A stretch of DNA of 64,000 nt from Marisa cornuarietis (Eukaryota; Mollusca; Gastropoda; Architaenioglossa; Ampullariidae): the NCBI GenBank assembly GCA_004794655.1, contig SMMW01000063.1, positions 394,368-458,367 of the forward strand, in the 5' to 3' direction. Positions 23,774 through 36,182 of the stretch are shown here, in pieces (within the stretch, counting starts at the first letter, position 1; each line of letters begins with the position of its first letter). The position numbers were made by a program, and so were the translations under genes. The notes beneath the pieces were generated by a model. It was not told where the DNA came from. It did no database searches and worked only from the letters and a program-made list of their open reading frames with translations.

Positions 23774-26004
23774 TTTGAGTGTACAGACATACGATATACA
23801 ACCTTTGAGTGTACAGACATACGATATACAACCTTTGAGTGTACAGACATACGATATACAACCTTTGAGTGTACAGACATACGATATACAATCTTTGAGT
23901 GTACAGACATACGATATACAACCTTTGAGTGTACAGACATACGATATACAATCTTTGAGTGTACAGACATACGATATACAACCTTTGAGTGTACAGACAT
24001 ACGATATACAATCTTTGAGTGTACAGACATACGATATACAATCTTTGAGTGTACAGACATACGATATACAACCTTTGAGTGTACAGACATACGATATACA
24101 ATCTTTGAGTGTACAGACATACGATATACAACCTTTGAGTGTACAGACATACGGTATACAATCTTTGAGTGTACAGACATACGATATACAACCTTTGAGT
24201 GTACAGACATACGGTATACAATCTTTGAGTGTACAGACATACGATATACAACCTTTGAGTGTACAGACATACAGTACAAAACCTTTGAGTGTACAGACAT
24301 ACGGTACAAAACCTTTGAGTGTACAGACATACGATATACAACCTTTGAGTGTACAGACATACGATATACAATCTTTGAGTGTACAGACATACGATATACA
24401 ACCTTTGAGTGTACAGACATACGATATACAATCTTTGAGTGTACAGACATACGATATACAATCTTTGAGTGTACAGACATACGATATACAACCTTTGAGT
24501 GTACAGACATACGATATACAATCTTTGAGTGTACAGACATACGATATACAATCTTTGAGTGTACAGACATACGATATACAACCTTTGAGTGTACAGACAT
24601 ACGATATACAATCTTTGAGTGTACAGACATACGATATACAACCTTTGAGTGTACAGACATACGATATACAACCTTTGAGTGTACAGACATACAGTACAAA
24701 ACCTTTGAGTGTACAGACATACAGTACAAAACCTTTGAGTGTACAGACATACGATATACAACCTTTGAGTGTACAGACATACGATATACAACCTTTGAGT
24801 GTACAGACATACGGTACAAAACCTTTGAGTGTACAGACATACGGTATACAATCTTTGAGTGTACAGACATACGATATACAACCTTTGAGTGTACAGACAT
24901 ACGATACAAAACCTTTGAGTGTACAGACATACGATATACAACCTTTGAGTGTACAGACATACGATAAAAAACCTTTGAGTGTACAGACATACGGTACAAA
25001 ACCTTTGAGTGTACAGACATACGATATACAACCTTTGAGTGTACAGACATACGATACAAAACCTTTGAGTGTACAGACATACGGTATACAATCTTTGAGT
25101 GTACAGACATACGATATACAACCTTTGAGTGTACAGACATACGATACAAAACCTTTGAGTGTACAGACATACGATATACAACCTTTGAATGTACAGACAT
25201 ACGATAAAAAACCTTTGAGTGTACAGACATACGATATAAAACCTTTAAGTGTACAGACATACGATAAAAAACCTTTGAGTGTACAGACATACGATATAAA
25301 ACCTTTAAGTGTACAGACATACGATAAAAAACCTTTGAGTGTACAGACATACGATATAAAACCTTTAAGTGTACAGACATACGGTACAAAACCTTTGAGT
25401 GTACAGACATACGATATACAATCTTTGAGTGTACAGACATACGATATAAAACCTTTGAGTGTACAGACATACGGTATACAATCTTTGAGTGTACAGACAT
25501 ACGATATACAACCTTTGAGTGTACAGACATACGATATACAATCTTTGAGTGTACAGGCATACGGTACAAAACCTTTGAGTGTACAGACATACGATATAAA
25601 ACCTTTGAGTGTACAGGCATACGGTATAAACCTTTGAGTGTACAGACATACGAAATAAAACCTTTGAGTGTACAGACATACGAAATACAATCTTTGAGTG
25701 TACAGACATACGATATACAACCTTTGAGTGTACAGACATACGATATACAACCTTTGAGTGTACAGACATACGATATAAAACCTTTGAGTGTACAGACATA
25801 CGATATACAACCTTTGAGTGTACAGACATACGATATACAATCTTTGAGTGTACAGACATACGATATACAACCTTTGAGTGTACAGACATACGATATACAA
25901 TCTTTGAGTGTACAGACATACGATATACAATCTTTGAGTGTACAGACATACGGTATACAATCTTTGAGTGTACAGGCATACGGTATAAACCTTTGAGTGT
26001 ACAG
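23774..26004. repeat. 30-bp satellite array, about 74 copies
   Basis: Head-to-tail units of TTTGAGTGTACAGACATACG followed by ATATACAACC or a variant (ATATACAATC, GTATACAATC, GTACAAAACC, ATAAAAAACC, ATATAAAACC). The first 20 bases are nearly invariant while the last ten vary. A repeated two-unit motif (30 bp ending AAAAAACC plus 30 bp ending ATAAAACC) occurs at about 25,200-25,375. One base is lost near 25,627, shifting phase. Because 30 is divisible by three and the unit lacks stops in several frames, reading frames of hundreds of codons open on both strands. They have no gene-like start, codon bias or domain and are taken as repeat artefacts. Confidence 0.95.
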
Positions 26005-26006
26005 GG

Positions 26007-29000
26007 GCGGGGAGATGGAAGTTTCGGAGAATAAATGAGTTTGTACATTGTTGAGTACATGTAGTGGCTCTGTACACCTCATCAGTGAAATGTGTCGCAG
26101 GCAACACAGACAAATATGTTCCTCTATTTTCTTCTCTCTCCAGGATTTTTCCCATAATTTATTCATTTATTTTATTTTCATAGGCTTGTTGGATAACGGA
26201 CTACAGTATTCGTTCAGTTGTTAATCAGAGAGCAGAACGCGTTTTTTTCCTGTTCGACACATTATCCTCCTTTTTCTTTCCTGTCGTCTTCGTTGGTTTC
26301 TACAAGTTCTCCCTATCATGATAATTACAGTTGGTGGTGGTGGTGGTGCTATAATTAGTGTCATTTGTCATGAGCCTGCTCATAGGGCTGGTGCTATATC
26401 AATAACTTTCACTATTATTATTCTCTACTGCAAGTTATTCTCATATTATTTTCTAAGCAAAGCTTTTGTAGCAGAGCTTATGACGGGAAAGAAAACCATT
26501 AACAGTCATGGAGTTTATCCCAAACCTACCTAAATTCTTATTAATAATTTGGGAATAATGTGTCGACCTTTGTGCGCAGTACAACTCGGATTGTCTCCCC
26601 CCCCCCCGCCCCATTGAACAATTGTGGTTTTACAAGGCGGTGTGTACAGGAAACCTGGAGAATGCGCAGTCATCTGTTCCCCCACATGAGAGAGAATTTC
26701 TTCTCTCTGTCCTCTTCACTCAGATGTAACTGGTCAGAACAGAGCTTGTGTGACTGAAACATTTGCTGGCATCGGACAACAGGCTGTCACTCCCTGTGTA
26801 GTGTTTGTTTGTACACAAGTAAACAGTCTGTGTAGTGTTTGTTTGTACACAAGTAAACAGTCTGTGTAGTGTTTGTTTGTACACCAGTAAACAGTCCATG
26901 AGTGGTGATGTGCAATTAACTGTCACTGTAGAGATGACAGGATCCACTGCACTCGTGTCACTCAAGTTAATCAGGTGTACTCTTCCTCTTACGGCTTAAG
27001 AACTTTCTAGAAACCGCCTGTCCTCTGGAGATTTTGCAGAGAGGAAGTCGCCCAAGAGATTAGTGAGGAGGTTCGACAACTGCGGTCCTTGTGTGATCTT
27101 CATTTGCATGGCAAGATGGGATGAGCCGCCTGTTGCTCACAGCTCAACTTATCTCTCTTCCTGCACCTGGAAGTGGAACCATCTGAGGTTTTCACGTCGA
27201 GAGGGTTTCTGCCTGTCGTCAGCAGCTGCTCGAGTTACACCGGAAGATAATGGACAGTAGAACTCAGCTGATGTCTAACACACGCGCCTACACAAGGAAC
27301 TGAACTGAGGAACAAGGGGAGACAAATCAAACTACAGCAAGCAACAGGTGGGGGGGGGACATTTTTCTGCCAAAGGTCATTTGGATATTTATAACATCAT
27401 TCGCGAGCTATACAAAATTATCAATTTAAAATTAGCTTGGAATATTTGGTCAAGCCGTAGTTTGCCAGAGTGGTCACCCACTTGACATGTACTCTCAGCC
27501 TGCCTGGCACTGACTGTCCTGTGAGTCATCACAATGCACACAGACACACGGACGAGCAGCACGTGTCTGTCTCGTCATGTGCTCGTATCTGTCCTGTCTG
27601 TCCAGTCATTGACCTCCTTGCTTGCACCTGAAAATTTACATTATATTTATTATTCGATTAATAAAAATGTATGTTGCTATCAAAAAAAGCTCAAAGATTT
27701 ATTGAATTTCGAGTCCCCATGTGGCTGCCTTGGCCGGGCAAAACCAGTTGAATTCCCCACCCTCCTCCTATACCCAACCTCGTCGAGTTTCATCGTTTGA
27801 TAGCAGAAGGACGAATAAGATGGATTGATGAGATGGCGAGGGTTGTGTTCCTTTCTATAGGTGGCGCCGCTCTAGCATATCGAATATTATTTGATACATT
27901 GGCAGACGCCGACCGACTGTAAGGCGGACAGGATCTCACTGATGAGACTTAAACTACCTGAACAAGTTTGTTTTTGATAAAACAGGTGGGGAAAACCTCT
28001 GAAGAAATTATTTGAAAATAAATTATAAGAACAAGAAAAGCTCCTGAGACATACACTCGCCTGAAGCTTCTTAGTGCCGCTGGTGGAGATGTGTGTCCCT
28101 TGTTCTTCGTGTCTTTGTTTGTTATTTGTAGGCTGGAGCTTTAAAGGAATTTTGCATTGTGGGAAGCTCCCCTCTCCATTAAATGAAGTCTCTACACTGC
28201 TTCAGACAAACTTTACTGACATATTTGTACCCAAACCTGTGATTATTCTCAGCTGCCTCTTGTCCATCACTGGCGAACCTAGCAACAGGATCTGCAAGGA
28301 ACTTGAATAAAGAATTAAACCCACACTTTCTGCCCCTAAATATGAGTCAACAGCTTCTGCCCTTCTGTATTTTAAACCTTTTCTTCTCTTTGTATATCAA
28401 ACTTTGTTATTGTAATAGTCTAACAATTGAGCGTACCCATCAAGTTTTAAGGCAAGGGCTATATGATAAAATAAGTTTATTTATTCCACCATCCTAGGAA
28501 ATTGTCATTCACATATTATATATGCAGGAGTTTGAACTTTCACTTATTTTTCTATTTGCTAAAGGACAAATATGATACAGACAAAGGTTCGACCAAGTCT
28601 GGCAAAGTTGTTCCAAGAGGGTTTTATAAAAACTTAGTCAAACATTCTTCCTATTTGTTCATCTGACAAGGCCCTTAAAGTATTGTTTATATCGTATTCA
28701 GTTTCCAAATTATTCAGGCATGTCTTAAGCACAGTATGTCTGAGTCAAGTGTTTGCTGTGAAACTTTGACTTTCGGTCAAAAGGGAAGGTGTCTGTCAAT
28801 GTGTCTGTTACGAGAAACAGAAATCTCAGGAGTTTCTGCGCTGTGGTACAGACATACCAATCCTACAACACATGATCAGACTGAATACCAGAGCTGTTGT
28901 CAGCAACACACCCTCTCCAGCCTCCAGCTGCTGTCTGGATGCCTATCGCCAAGCTGTCAGGAGACAGTCTGTAAACTTTCCCCAGTTGTATACTCTCCAC

Positions 29001-29430
29001 TCTCAAAGCACAAAATCCAAATTTCTTTTGCTCAGAATCAAACACAATTATCACTATTATAAGATAATTATTGTATAATTGCAATAAACAATCATTATGT
29101 AATTATATTAATAACTAAATAATAGAGATGCTCACCATCTTGCCGGCCCGATACTCGAGATTTTGTGATCCCAAAGCAAATCTCGGTCTCATGAACAAGT
29201 AAACTGATGAAAATGGTTTTCTCCAGAGGGCGTCTATTTTGTGAATATGTCCAGAGAACGAACAAATGAAAATCTGATGAAAAACAACTGAAAAATATGG
29301 TGGAATGGCTAAGACTTTGATCCCATGCAGTAAAAATTTTTATAGACAAAAAAAAATTAGTTCCTTTTTGTTGTTGTGATCAAGGAAAGGGATCTTGTTG
29401 ACCGACGATTGTTGTTGTTGTTTGTAGTTT
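26007..29430. other. Intergenic region, no supported gene
   Basis: Apart from a three-copy 34-bp repeat at 26,796-26,897, this span shows only short frames without domains, convincing signal peptides or consistent splice signals. Confidence 0.6.
26796..26897. repeat. 34-bp tandem repeat, three copies
   Basis: Three consecutive copies of a 34-bp unit containing TGTTTGTTTGTACACAAGTA; the third copy has one change (CACCAG). Confidence 0.9.
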
Positions 29431-29432
29431 CA

Positions 29433-29717
29433 TCACCAGCGATGGTTGTTGTGTTTGTTGTAGCATGCTAATATATTTGCACAGTCATGTTGATTATTAC
29501 CATTGTCAAGTATGAAGCAAGACAATGAGAGGTTTCCATTGTTTTCTAAACCACCAAAGGCTGCTTCCACAGTGCGAGCTGCGTCGGTCGCTCGATGTTT
29601 CATTTCAAACTTATAAAGACTCACAAGTCAAAACTTAGGATGTTTCTTTGTCAGTTGCTTACCATAAGTAGTGGACATCAAAATCGTCACTAACAACAAA
29701 CGAGAAGCCATGATGAG
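29433..29717 (-). other. Candidate signal-peptide exon and following open stretch
   Basis: The minus strand from about 29,711 reads MASRLLLVTILMSTTYG, a good signal peptide, and meets a donor-like GGTAAGC. About 70 bp further on, an open frame (29,624-29,433) contains KHRATDAARTVEAAFGGLEN, which loosely resembles the end of the 79-residue secreted precursor (AAVKRAFENLED). The intron between them would be unusually short, so the model may be wrong or the locus decayed. It is noted as a possible third secreted-peptide locus only. Confidence 0.25.
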
Positions 29718-30401
29718 CGTAATGAGAAATAAACTGAGACATAACATGAGATATCCACTGTCTAACACAATCCGTAAAACGACAAACATGTGTCACAGCA
29801 CATCCCATAAAACAATCGCCGGATGGCTCATGCTTTACGATCATTTAAGGGTCAGATTGGTTGCTTATAGTTTGTAACTACTTTGTGTCATCTTACATGT
29901 TATGGTCATTTTAGTTGACATGGTGGGGGTAAAGGTCTACTACACCAAACAATTTTTGTTCTAATGACTATCAAAATATTAAGACACAATTTCCTCAAAT
30001 CTGGCTGAATCTTCCTACCCCTTCCCCAGTCTTTCCGTTCTCGAAATACAGACCTACAAACATCACAATTCACAGAAAGAGGTATAAAAAACAGACATCG
30101 GGATTATACACACGTCTACGCTGTCAAGGCCTCAGCCAATAGGACATCTGGGACTATGGCTTAATTATGGACAATCGTGACGTCACGGTTGTGTTCTCTT
30201 TCTGTCCATGGTGAAGAAGTATTTTGAAAACGGGGGAGAGGGTTTTAGTTATTTACCGACATTTTGGGAAATAATAAGAGTGAATATAGGGCAGTCCCTT
30301 ACTCAAAGCAAGTCTCACCGGGCTTTACCTAAGCCAGCTGACACACAAATAAAGAAACCCTCCCGTGAAGTGACTCATTGAAAACTTATTTGTCAACACA
30401 G

Positions 30402-30404
<3 letters not shown>

Positions 30405-30476
<72 letters not shown>

Positions 30477-30487
30477 CACACAAACAC
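30405..30487. repeat. (CA)n microsatellite with AAAC interruptions
   Basis: About 80 bp of ACAC repeats with three single-base interruptions. Confidence 0.95.
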
Positions 30488-30689
30488 ATACATATACATA
30501 GGTACAGACATACCAACATAGAAACATATATAATATCTGTATTTCTCTCACATGTAACATACATACACAGTTATTCACATACATGCATGTGCCGTTTGTT
30601 GGCCTGTCAGTGACATCAACTTCTGTCACAAACGTATTGAACTAAAGAAGTTTTGCAGCCTAGAGAACCTTCAACCACCCAGCTCTCGC

Positions 30690-31160
30690 CTAGTCACCTG
30701 TTGTGCACCCGGTCCCTGGGCCTTAAGTCGGCCTTAGGGCTTAACTTCCTAAAATCATCATTAGCTTGTGTGCATGGGAGGTCTTGAATGTCTGAAGTCG
30801 CCGTCTCAGGTGGCAAGTTGACTACCGAGACCCCACATAGCGATGTTGACATGTACTTGAGCCCGGCGACTTTATTTCCAAGACCTGACAAGAACTCAAC
30901 CCCTGGAGTAAGTTGTCAATAGTCAAAGTCTTGTCCTGACCACAGCAAGGACACGGGGTCTCACACGCAATGCCGTGTTTACCAAACTGTGCCAAAGATG
31001 GTGGATAAGCTCGCATGAGGACCAAGCCTTTGCCATAGTGAAACTGGTCAGAGTCAGTGAGCTGCGGAAACAGAGACACAGCAAGACTTCCCGTCTCCTC
31101 GTTATCACCAGTAATCCGCAGGATGGATGTGCGACTTATCACTCGCGACTTTTGTTGGCT
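30690..31160 (-). mobile_element. Possible decayed retrotransposon 3' region
   Basis: A minus-strand frame (31,142-30,822) ends with spacing like the zinc-binding tail of non-LTR reverse transcriptases: an HYGKG...FGKHG block followed by CPCCG and a D/H-rich segment. No flanking repeats or tail are seen. The similarity is weak, and this could be unrelated non-coding sequence. Confidence 0.25.
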
Positions 31161-31393
31161 AATTCCAAACTTTGAGAGACGATGTGGAAGAAGTAAAATG
31201 TTGCCCTAGCCACTCACACTGCCAAGAAACATCGTGATGGCGTCAGCTTGTCCTCTAGCGGCGATTGGATGGAAAACATTTCGATGACATGAGTCTTCAT
31301 CCAATCAAAACTAGCTTCGTCAGCGACTTGCAGCTGTTGCTGATGTGGTGGGCAGTCCCACGGATGTCTCACGAGACGCCGGATTGATGTGCC

Positions 31394-31400
31394 TATAAGG
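31394..31400 (+). promoter_or_regulatory. Probable TATA box of the acidic repeat-protein gene
   Basis: TATAAGG lies about 85 bp before a strong donor (AAG/GTGAGTAGGG at 31,478). The stretch from about 31,425 to 31,478 would be a 5' UTR exon. It can be spliced to the acceptor TTTGTTTCAG at 32,250, ten bases before the start codon. Confidence 0.45.
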
Positions 31401-32259
31401 AGGCAGCCTGTCTTTAAAGAGAAGTCAATTGTTTACAGATATCTGGGAAGTTGCTGGAGGCTGACTGCTTTCTTTAAGGTGAGTAGGGTTCACACTAAAT
31501 AGAATCAACTGCAGAAGCTGAACACAGCAATCAAGCAAATACAGGCGACAGCGATTTTCCGGTAAGTCTGTGAATGAGAGTGAGATTATTAAACCAATGA
31601 TGTTGAACACCGACCAGTCAACAATTTTGCTTCCTTACTAAATGTGCTTACTAGTACACCATTCAACATCACATAGCAAAATACTGGAAACACAAAATAT
31701 GGCAGGTGCATGTCAGCTCGTTAAAAGCATGTGGGAAGCTTCGCAGTCGTGTGATAAGTTTAAACACAGAAGGTCGAAGGTTAAAAGTATAATGAGGCTA
31801 GTGACTGGAAAGCTGTCTCTGTCCACCCAGCAGCAAATGTTCATCCGGAGAAGTGCAAAGTGAAAGAAAGCAACCAAGGGAGAAACTACTTACTGTTCCC
31901 GAGCTCAATACACAAAAGAACATTTAACACCACACCACAAGATTTTCAACTTTATGATACCATTAAAAACAAACTAAAACCAATAAATTTTGAGCTTGAT
32001 CAATCACACTCAGTTCTCGTCAGGGCTTCTATGAGCAGTTGATCTTATTTCCTGGTAGTTAGATGAGGCAAGTTTTCAGTCGGCATCCTCATACCTCAGA
32101 CCTTAGGTCAGCGAGGTTGGCATCACTCAACAAACTCGTCCACAGACACAATAAAATAAAGACAATAAAACATCTATTGTCCTCCATTGTCATAGAAACG
32201 TTTCGAAATTGTATCGCTGGTGTTGATGGTGATGAGGAGGATTTGTTTCAGATCCGAAG

Positions 32260-33108
32260 ATGAGAATTACTTTCATCGCCGTTGTCGTCAGTGCGGCCAT
32301 GGTGCTGCTGGCCTCCACTGAGGTGAGTTGTCAGCTACATATGGCAAGAGCATGTGAGCCTTTGAGCATGTGAGCACTACCTGTACTTGCTCCTGTGGAT
32401 TAATAAACTTGAACTGTAAGTGCGCCAAGTCACAAGCCAGTCCTGCTGACCCTTGATTACCTGACAATAAATTAAAAAAAAGACGACTGTTCTTCAGAGC
32501 GGAGGCTAGACAGATACCAGCTATTTGTGTGTTTTTTTCAGATGCAAAAATGAATAAATAAATGAATAAAAGCTTTAAATCAGAATACTTAACCGTAAAA
32601 ACATGCAGCTGTAAATAAATAAACACCCGTTACTGCAGTCGCTGTCCATGGCGGTGAGTGTTGAGGTACTCGCATCAAGTGGGCGAATACACAAGCTTTT
32701 TTTTTTTTTTTTTTGCTAACCTTGCTTTCCAGAAAGAAAAATACAATTAAAAAAACCGGTGACAAGGTACTACTGACTATTCCAGGTTGAGGCACAAAAG
32801 GTCAAAATAACTGATGCCGACAGGAAGCTAGCGGACCTGATCAACAGGGAGGCGTTGCTGAAGACAGAGGCTAATGAAGAGAGTAAGTATGGCAGGACGA
32901 CAGTACAACCTGAGCCAAGTACCCGGACTGATCTTCCCTCAGTCACTGATAACTGCCGGATACCATCTTTAAAAAGTTTATTAACAAAACCTTAACTTCT
33001 TCCAAGAAAGCTGTCGTAGAATTTGTCGTATGTTCGTGCTCGAGAATGTTTGTGCAGCTATATAAAAAAATTTCCATTCTCCTGTGGTGGGGAAAAGTGG
33101 TCTATACA

Positions 33109-33173
<65 letters not shown>

Positions 33174-34306
33174 TATTATTATTATTATTATTGAGTTTTA
33201 CAGAGAGGTTAACGTTTCAAACATTGTGGTGACTCTGGTGGTTCATTTCTCTAAGTGTAGCGCCGCGTATACTGGACATATGTGAGAAGTATAGGTTTAC
33301 ATATTAGCATACGAATCACTTCTTAAGTGTTTAATCAGAACTTGAATAACTTGTCAGCATGACTCAGCTGAGAAGTGTTAGTTGTCTGTCGCGATATTTA
33401 TCTTGGATTTATGCGATTGCTCAAACTTTAATGTTCCCGATGTATCGAGGTTTGTTTCCCCCTCTGTTACTGTGATGGTAGAGTGCTGCACCATCGCACG
33501 TGACAATCGTGGGGAAGTGGTTAAAATGTTATCCTGTCCCTGATTCATGCAGACATCTCGTCCAATGTCTGCCTCACGGCATTTGTTGCATGCTCTCTGG
33601 TGTGGTTGCAGTTCAGGACAAACTGACTCCCAATGTTCGGGGCTTTAATGACAACAACGCCGACGATAGCCAGCCGTCAGTCAGGGACCTGAGGCAGAAG
33701 CCGAAGAACGCCGATGATGACGCCAGCAATGATCAGCCCAGCGTTCGAGCTGCGGACGACGACGACAACAACCCACCCTCACTTCGGGAAATACTAAGAG
33801 CCGCCGATGATGGTGATGACAACCAGCCCACACTTCACGAAGCACAGAGAGCTGCAGATGATGGAGATGATAACCAGCCCACACTCCGTGAACTCTATGA
33901 AGCACTGAGAGCTGCAGACGATGGAGATGACAATCCACCCTCACTCCGCGAGCTCCACGAAGCACTGAGAGCTGCAGATGATGGAGATGACAACCAGCCC
34001 ACACTCCGTGAACTCTATGAAGCATTGAGAGCTGCAGACGATGGAGATGACAACCAGCCCACACTCCGCGAACTCCACGAAGCACTGAGAGCTGCAGACG
34101 ATGGAGATGACAATCCACCCACACTCCGCGAACTCCGCGAAGCACTGAGAGCTGCAGACGATGGAGATGACAACCAGCCCTCCCTCCGTGAGCTCCACGA
34201 AGCACTGAGGGCCGCAGACGACGACGACCAGCCGACGATGGAACAGATGCGCGAGCTGTACATGGCTCTGCGCTCCCTGGAGACCGAGGAGAAGCAGAAG
34301 GAGTAG
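32260..34306 (+). CDS. Secreted acidic repeat protein, 284 residues, three exons
   Basis: No named family is recognised. Exon 1 (32260-32322) encodes a signal peptide starting MRITFIAVVVSAAMVLLA and ends at GTGAGT in phase 0. Exon 2 (32786-32882) encodes 32 residues rich in charge (ITDADRKLADLINREALLKT) and ends at GTAAGT in phase 1. Exon 3 (33612-34306) encodes the rest and stops at TAG. Residues about 100-253 are tandem repeats: two 17-residue units, then six 20-residue units of the form AADDGDDNQPTLRELYEALR, with Q/P, T/S and Y/H/R variation. A degenerate last unit leads to a charged tail. There is no cysteine. The acidic loop plus helix is faintly EF-hand-like, but the ligand spacing is off by one, so calcium binding is not claimed. 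It could be an extracellular-matrix or shell-matrix protein, or a multi-copy peptide precursor cut at the unit-ending Arg. Confidence 0.85.
33111..33193. repeat. (ATT)n microsatellite in intron 2
   Basis: About 83 bp of ATT trinucleotides with one phase break near 33,170, in the intron before the repeat-encoding exon. Confidence 0.95.
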
Positions 34307-36182
34307 TCACAAAAATTAACAACATACCCCGAGGCACTGATAGTTCATCAGGACGCCTGTCGTCCAGCAAAGAGCTCTGACAATACTGCTTCCACACCTC
34401 CATCCTTCCGGACCACACAAGATACCTTGCCAGCAGCTTTACAATCAACTTAATTTTCTGATTAATGTCGTGTTAGTATGAATGTTATTTCCAAATACAA
34501 CAATAACTAAAATGAAGCCATCAAGCGTACTTAAAAATTGTTTTAAATTTTATATATCCGAGGAAAAAAATTAGTAATTAAATGAGCCATTCCGCTTTTA
34601 TTAATCAAAATACAATTTGTTTCTCCTTCCCAGTCTTGTTTTGTGTTACAGAACTGGAGTGTTACATTGTGTCTTGCTTTGTTTGTGTTTTGTGTTTGTG
34701 TGTGGGGGGGGTCTTTTCATACGTTGCCCCCTCTCCTCGTTTTTCTGTTGCTCCTCCTCTTCGAGTGGATAATACGGAGGGTGGAGAACATAATAATAGA
34801 GGGAAAGACATAGAGAGTGCACTGCTCCTGTGACCAGGTAGATTTTCCATCCATTAAAGGGGGAGGCATAGGGAGTAATGACAGTAAACAGACCACATCA
34901 ACCCTTGCTATGCACGTCTGCTAAACATTAGCTGAGTTGTTTGAAGAAACTGATGCTAAACATACAATGACATCGGAATCTTGGAATCCCGAATCTGTCT
35001 CGATTCCCCCGCAAAACCGTTATATCTTAGGTCCTTACTGTGACCACCCTAAGAAGTTTCCTTTTTGAGAGCCGTGATTTTTTTTTAATAAATCATATAA
35101 ATGAGCGTTCTTACTTTATCTGAAACTGTTGCTCTTCTCATGCTGTGTCACCTGCTGCATACACTCCCTGCCCCACCCACCCCACAACTTGTACAAGTCA
35201 AGGAACTGAACCGAAACTATTGAATGTGGACAGTGGCTCTTTGAGACGATTTTAGGGACTATCCCACTTGCTACAATAGTTTGGAGAATGGCACACTAGT
35301 TACAAAAGTTTTAACTACGAACTAGTTCTGCAGCCTTGTAGCTTGTAGCTTGCCTACAGGAAGAAGAGTTGGGAGATGCGAAACGCTCGGAAGCGGTTTT
35401 CCAGCCTGATTCCTACATCTGCACAGGCCCATACATCTTACTCTTAATACAGGCAACTTGCACTGTGAATGAATCCGTGAAAAGGTTAACTGCTTGTAGA
35501 AAAAAATAAGAGGAAAACAACAGGTCCTGATTTGAAACGTTCTGACTGACGAGAGGTGTGAGAACAAATGGTTGGCTGGGTGAGATGTGTCACTGACCAC
35601 ATTCCGGCTTTGAGGACAGATGGGAGGAGGGATATATTTAATTTACCACCCTTCTGCCCACAGTGCAGGAAATCGGCATGTTAATGAAAAACAAAACGAA
35701 AAAAGGGAAGAAAAGTATCTATCACTACGTTGGGGCGTCTCTCAATCTTTCTTCGATGGATTTCATTCTTATTCTTGATTTTCGTCTCGGGAGGAAACCA
35801 GTTTGAGAACGAGGGTCACCGCATCCCACAAGGGATTAGTAATTTTTTGATTGGTTAATATTTGAATCAGTCGTTAAAGAGACTGAAAATACAGACTCCG
35901 GGCTTTCTGGCAAGTTATAACACGATGGGGTTCTAACAGGGAAACAATACCGAAACAGTTTGAATTTTGTCATTTTCCTGTGGAAATCAGGACGGATCGC
36001 CGTGGGGTACCTCGATTTAAAATGTATGTTAAGACAATTTCTCACTTTTATTTTAACATAGAAGTGTATTTTCCTGTTAGTTCAATAGCCAAGCAATCCA
36101 TTTTTAAAGAAAAGTCAAACTGCACAAAATTGACCCTCAGCACCTTTCGGGGCCTCTAGTAGGAAACTGTTCTCATGTCGTC
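34307..36182. other. 3' flank and intergenic region, no supported gene
   Basis: A possible ATTAAA poly(A) signal for the repeat protein lies near 34,576. Nothing else with coding support was seen; short frames here lack domains and splice signals. Confidence 0.55.

Noticed and set aside
23774..26004. CRISPR-like array
   Set aside because: Units are contiguous with only a ten-base variable part and no unique spacers. The genome is eukaryotic, so this is a satellite.
23687..26166. Reading frames of 490-820 codons on both strands across the 30-bp satellite
   Set aside because: They arise because a 30-bp stop-free unit is repeated. The same array is open in several frames, with no domain, signal or start context.
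33790..34240. EF-hand calcium-binding repeats
   Set aside because: The ADDGDDN loop and following LREL recall an EF-hand, but the acidic ligand positions and the final Glu do not match the 12-residue spacing. The loop also contains Pro where EF-hands have a hydrophobic residue or its neighbour.
33681..34448. 255-codon minus-strand frame opposite the acidic repeat gene
   Set aside because: Shadow of the plus-strand repeat exon; its repetitive Leu/His/Arg content follows from the complementary 60-bp repeat.
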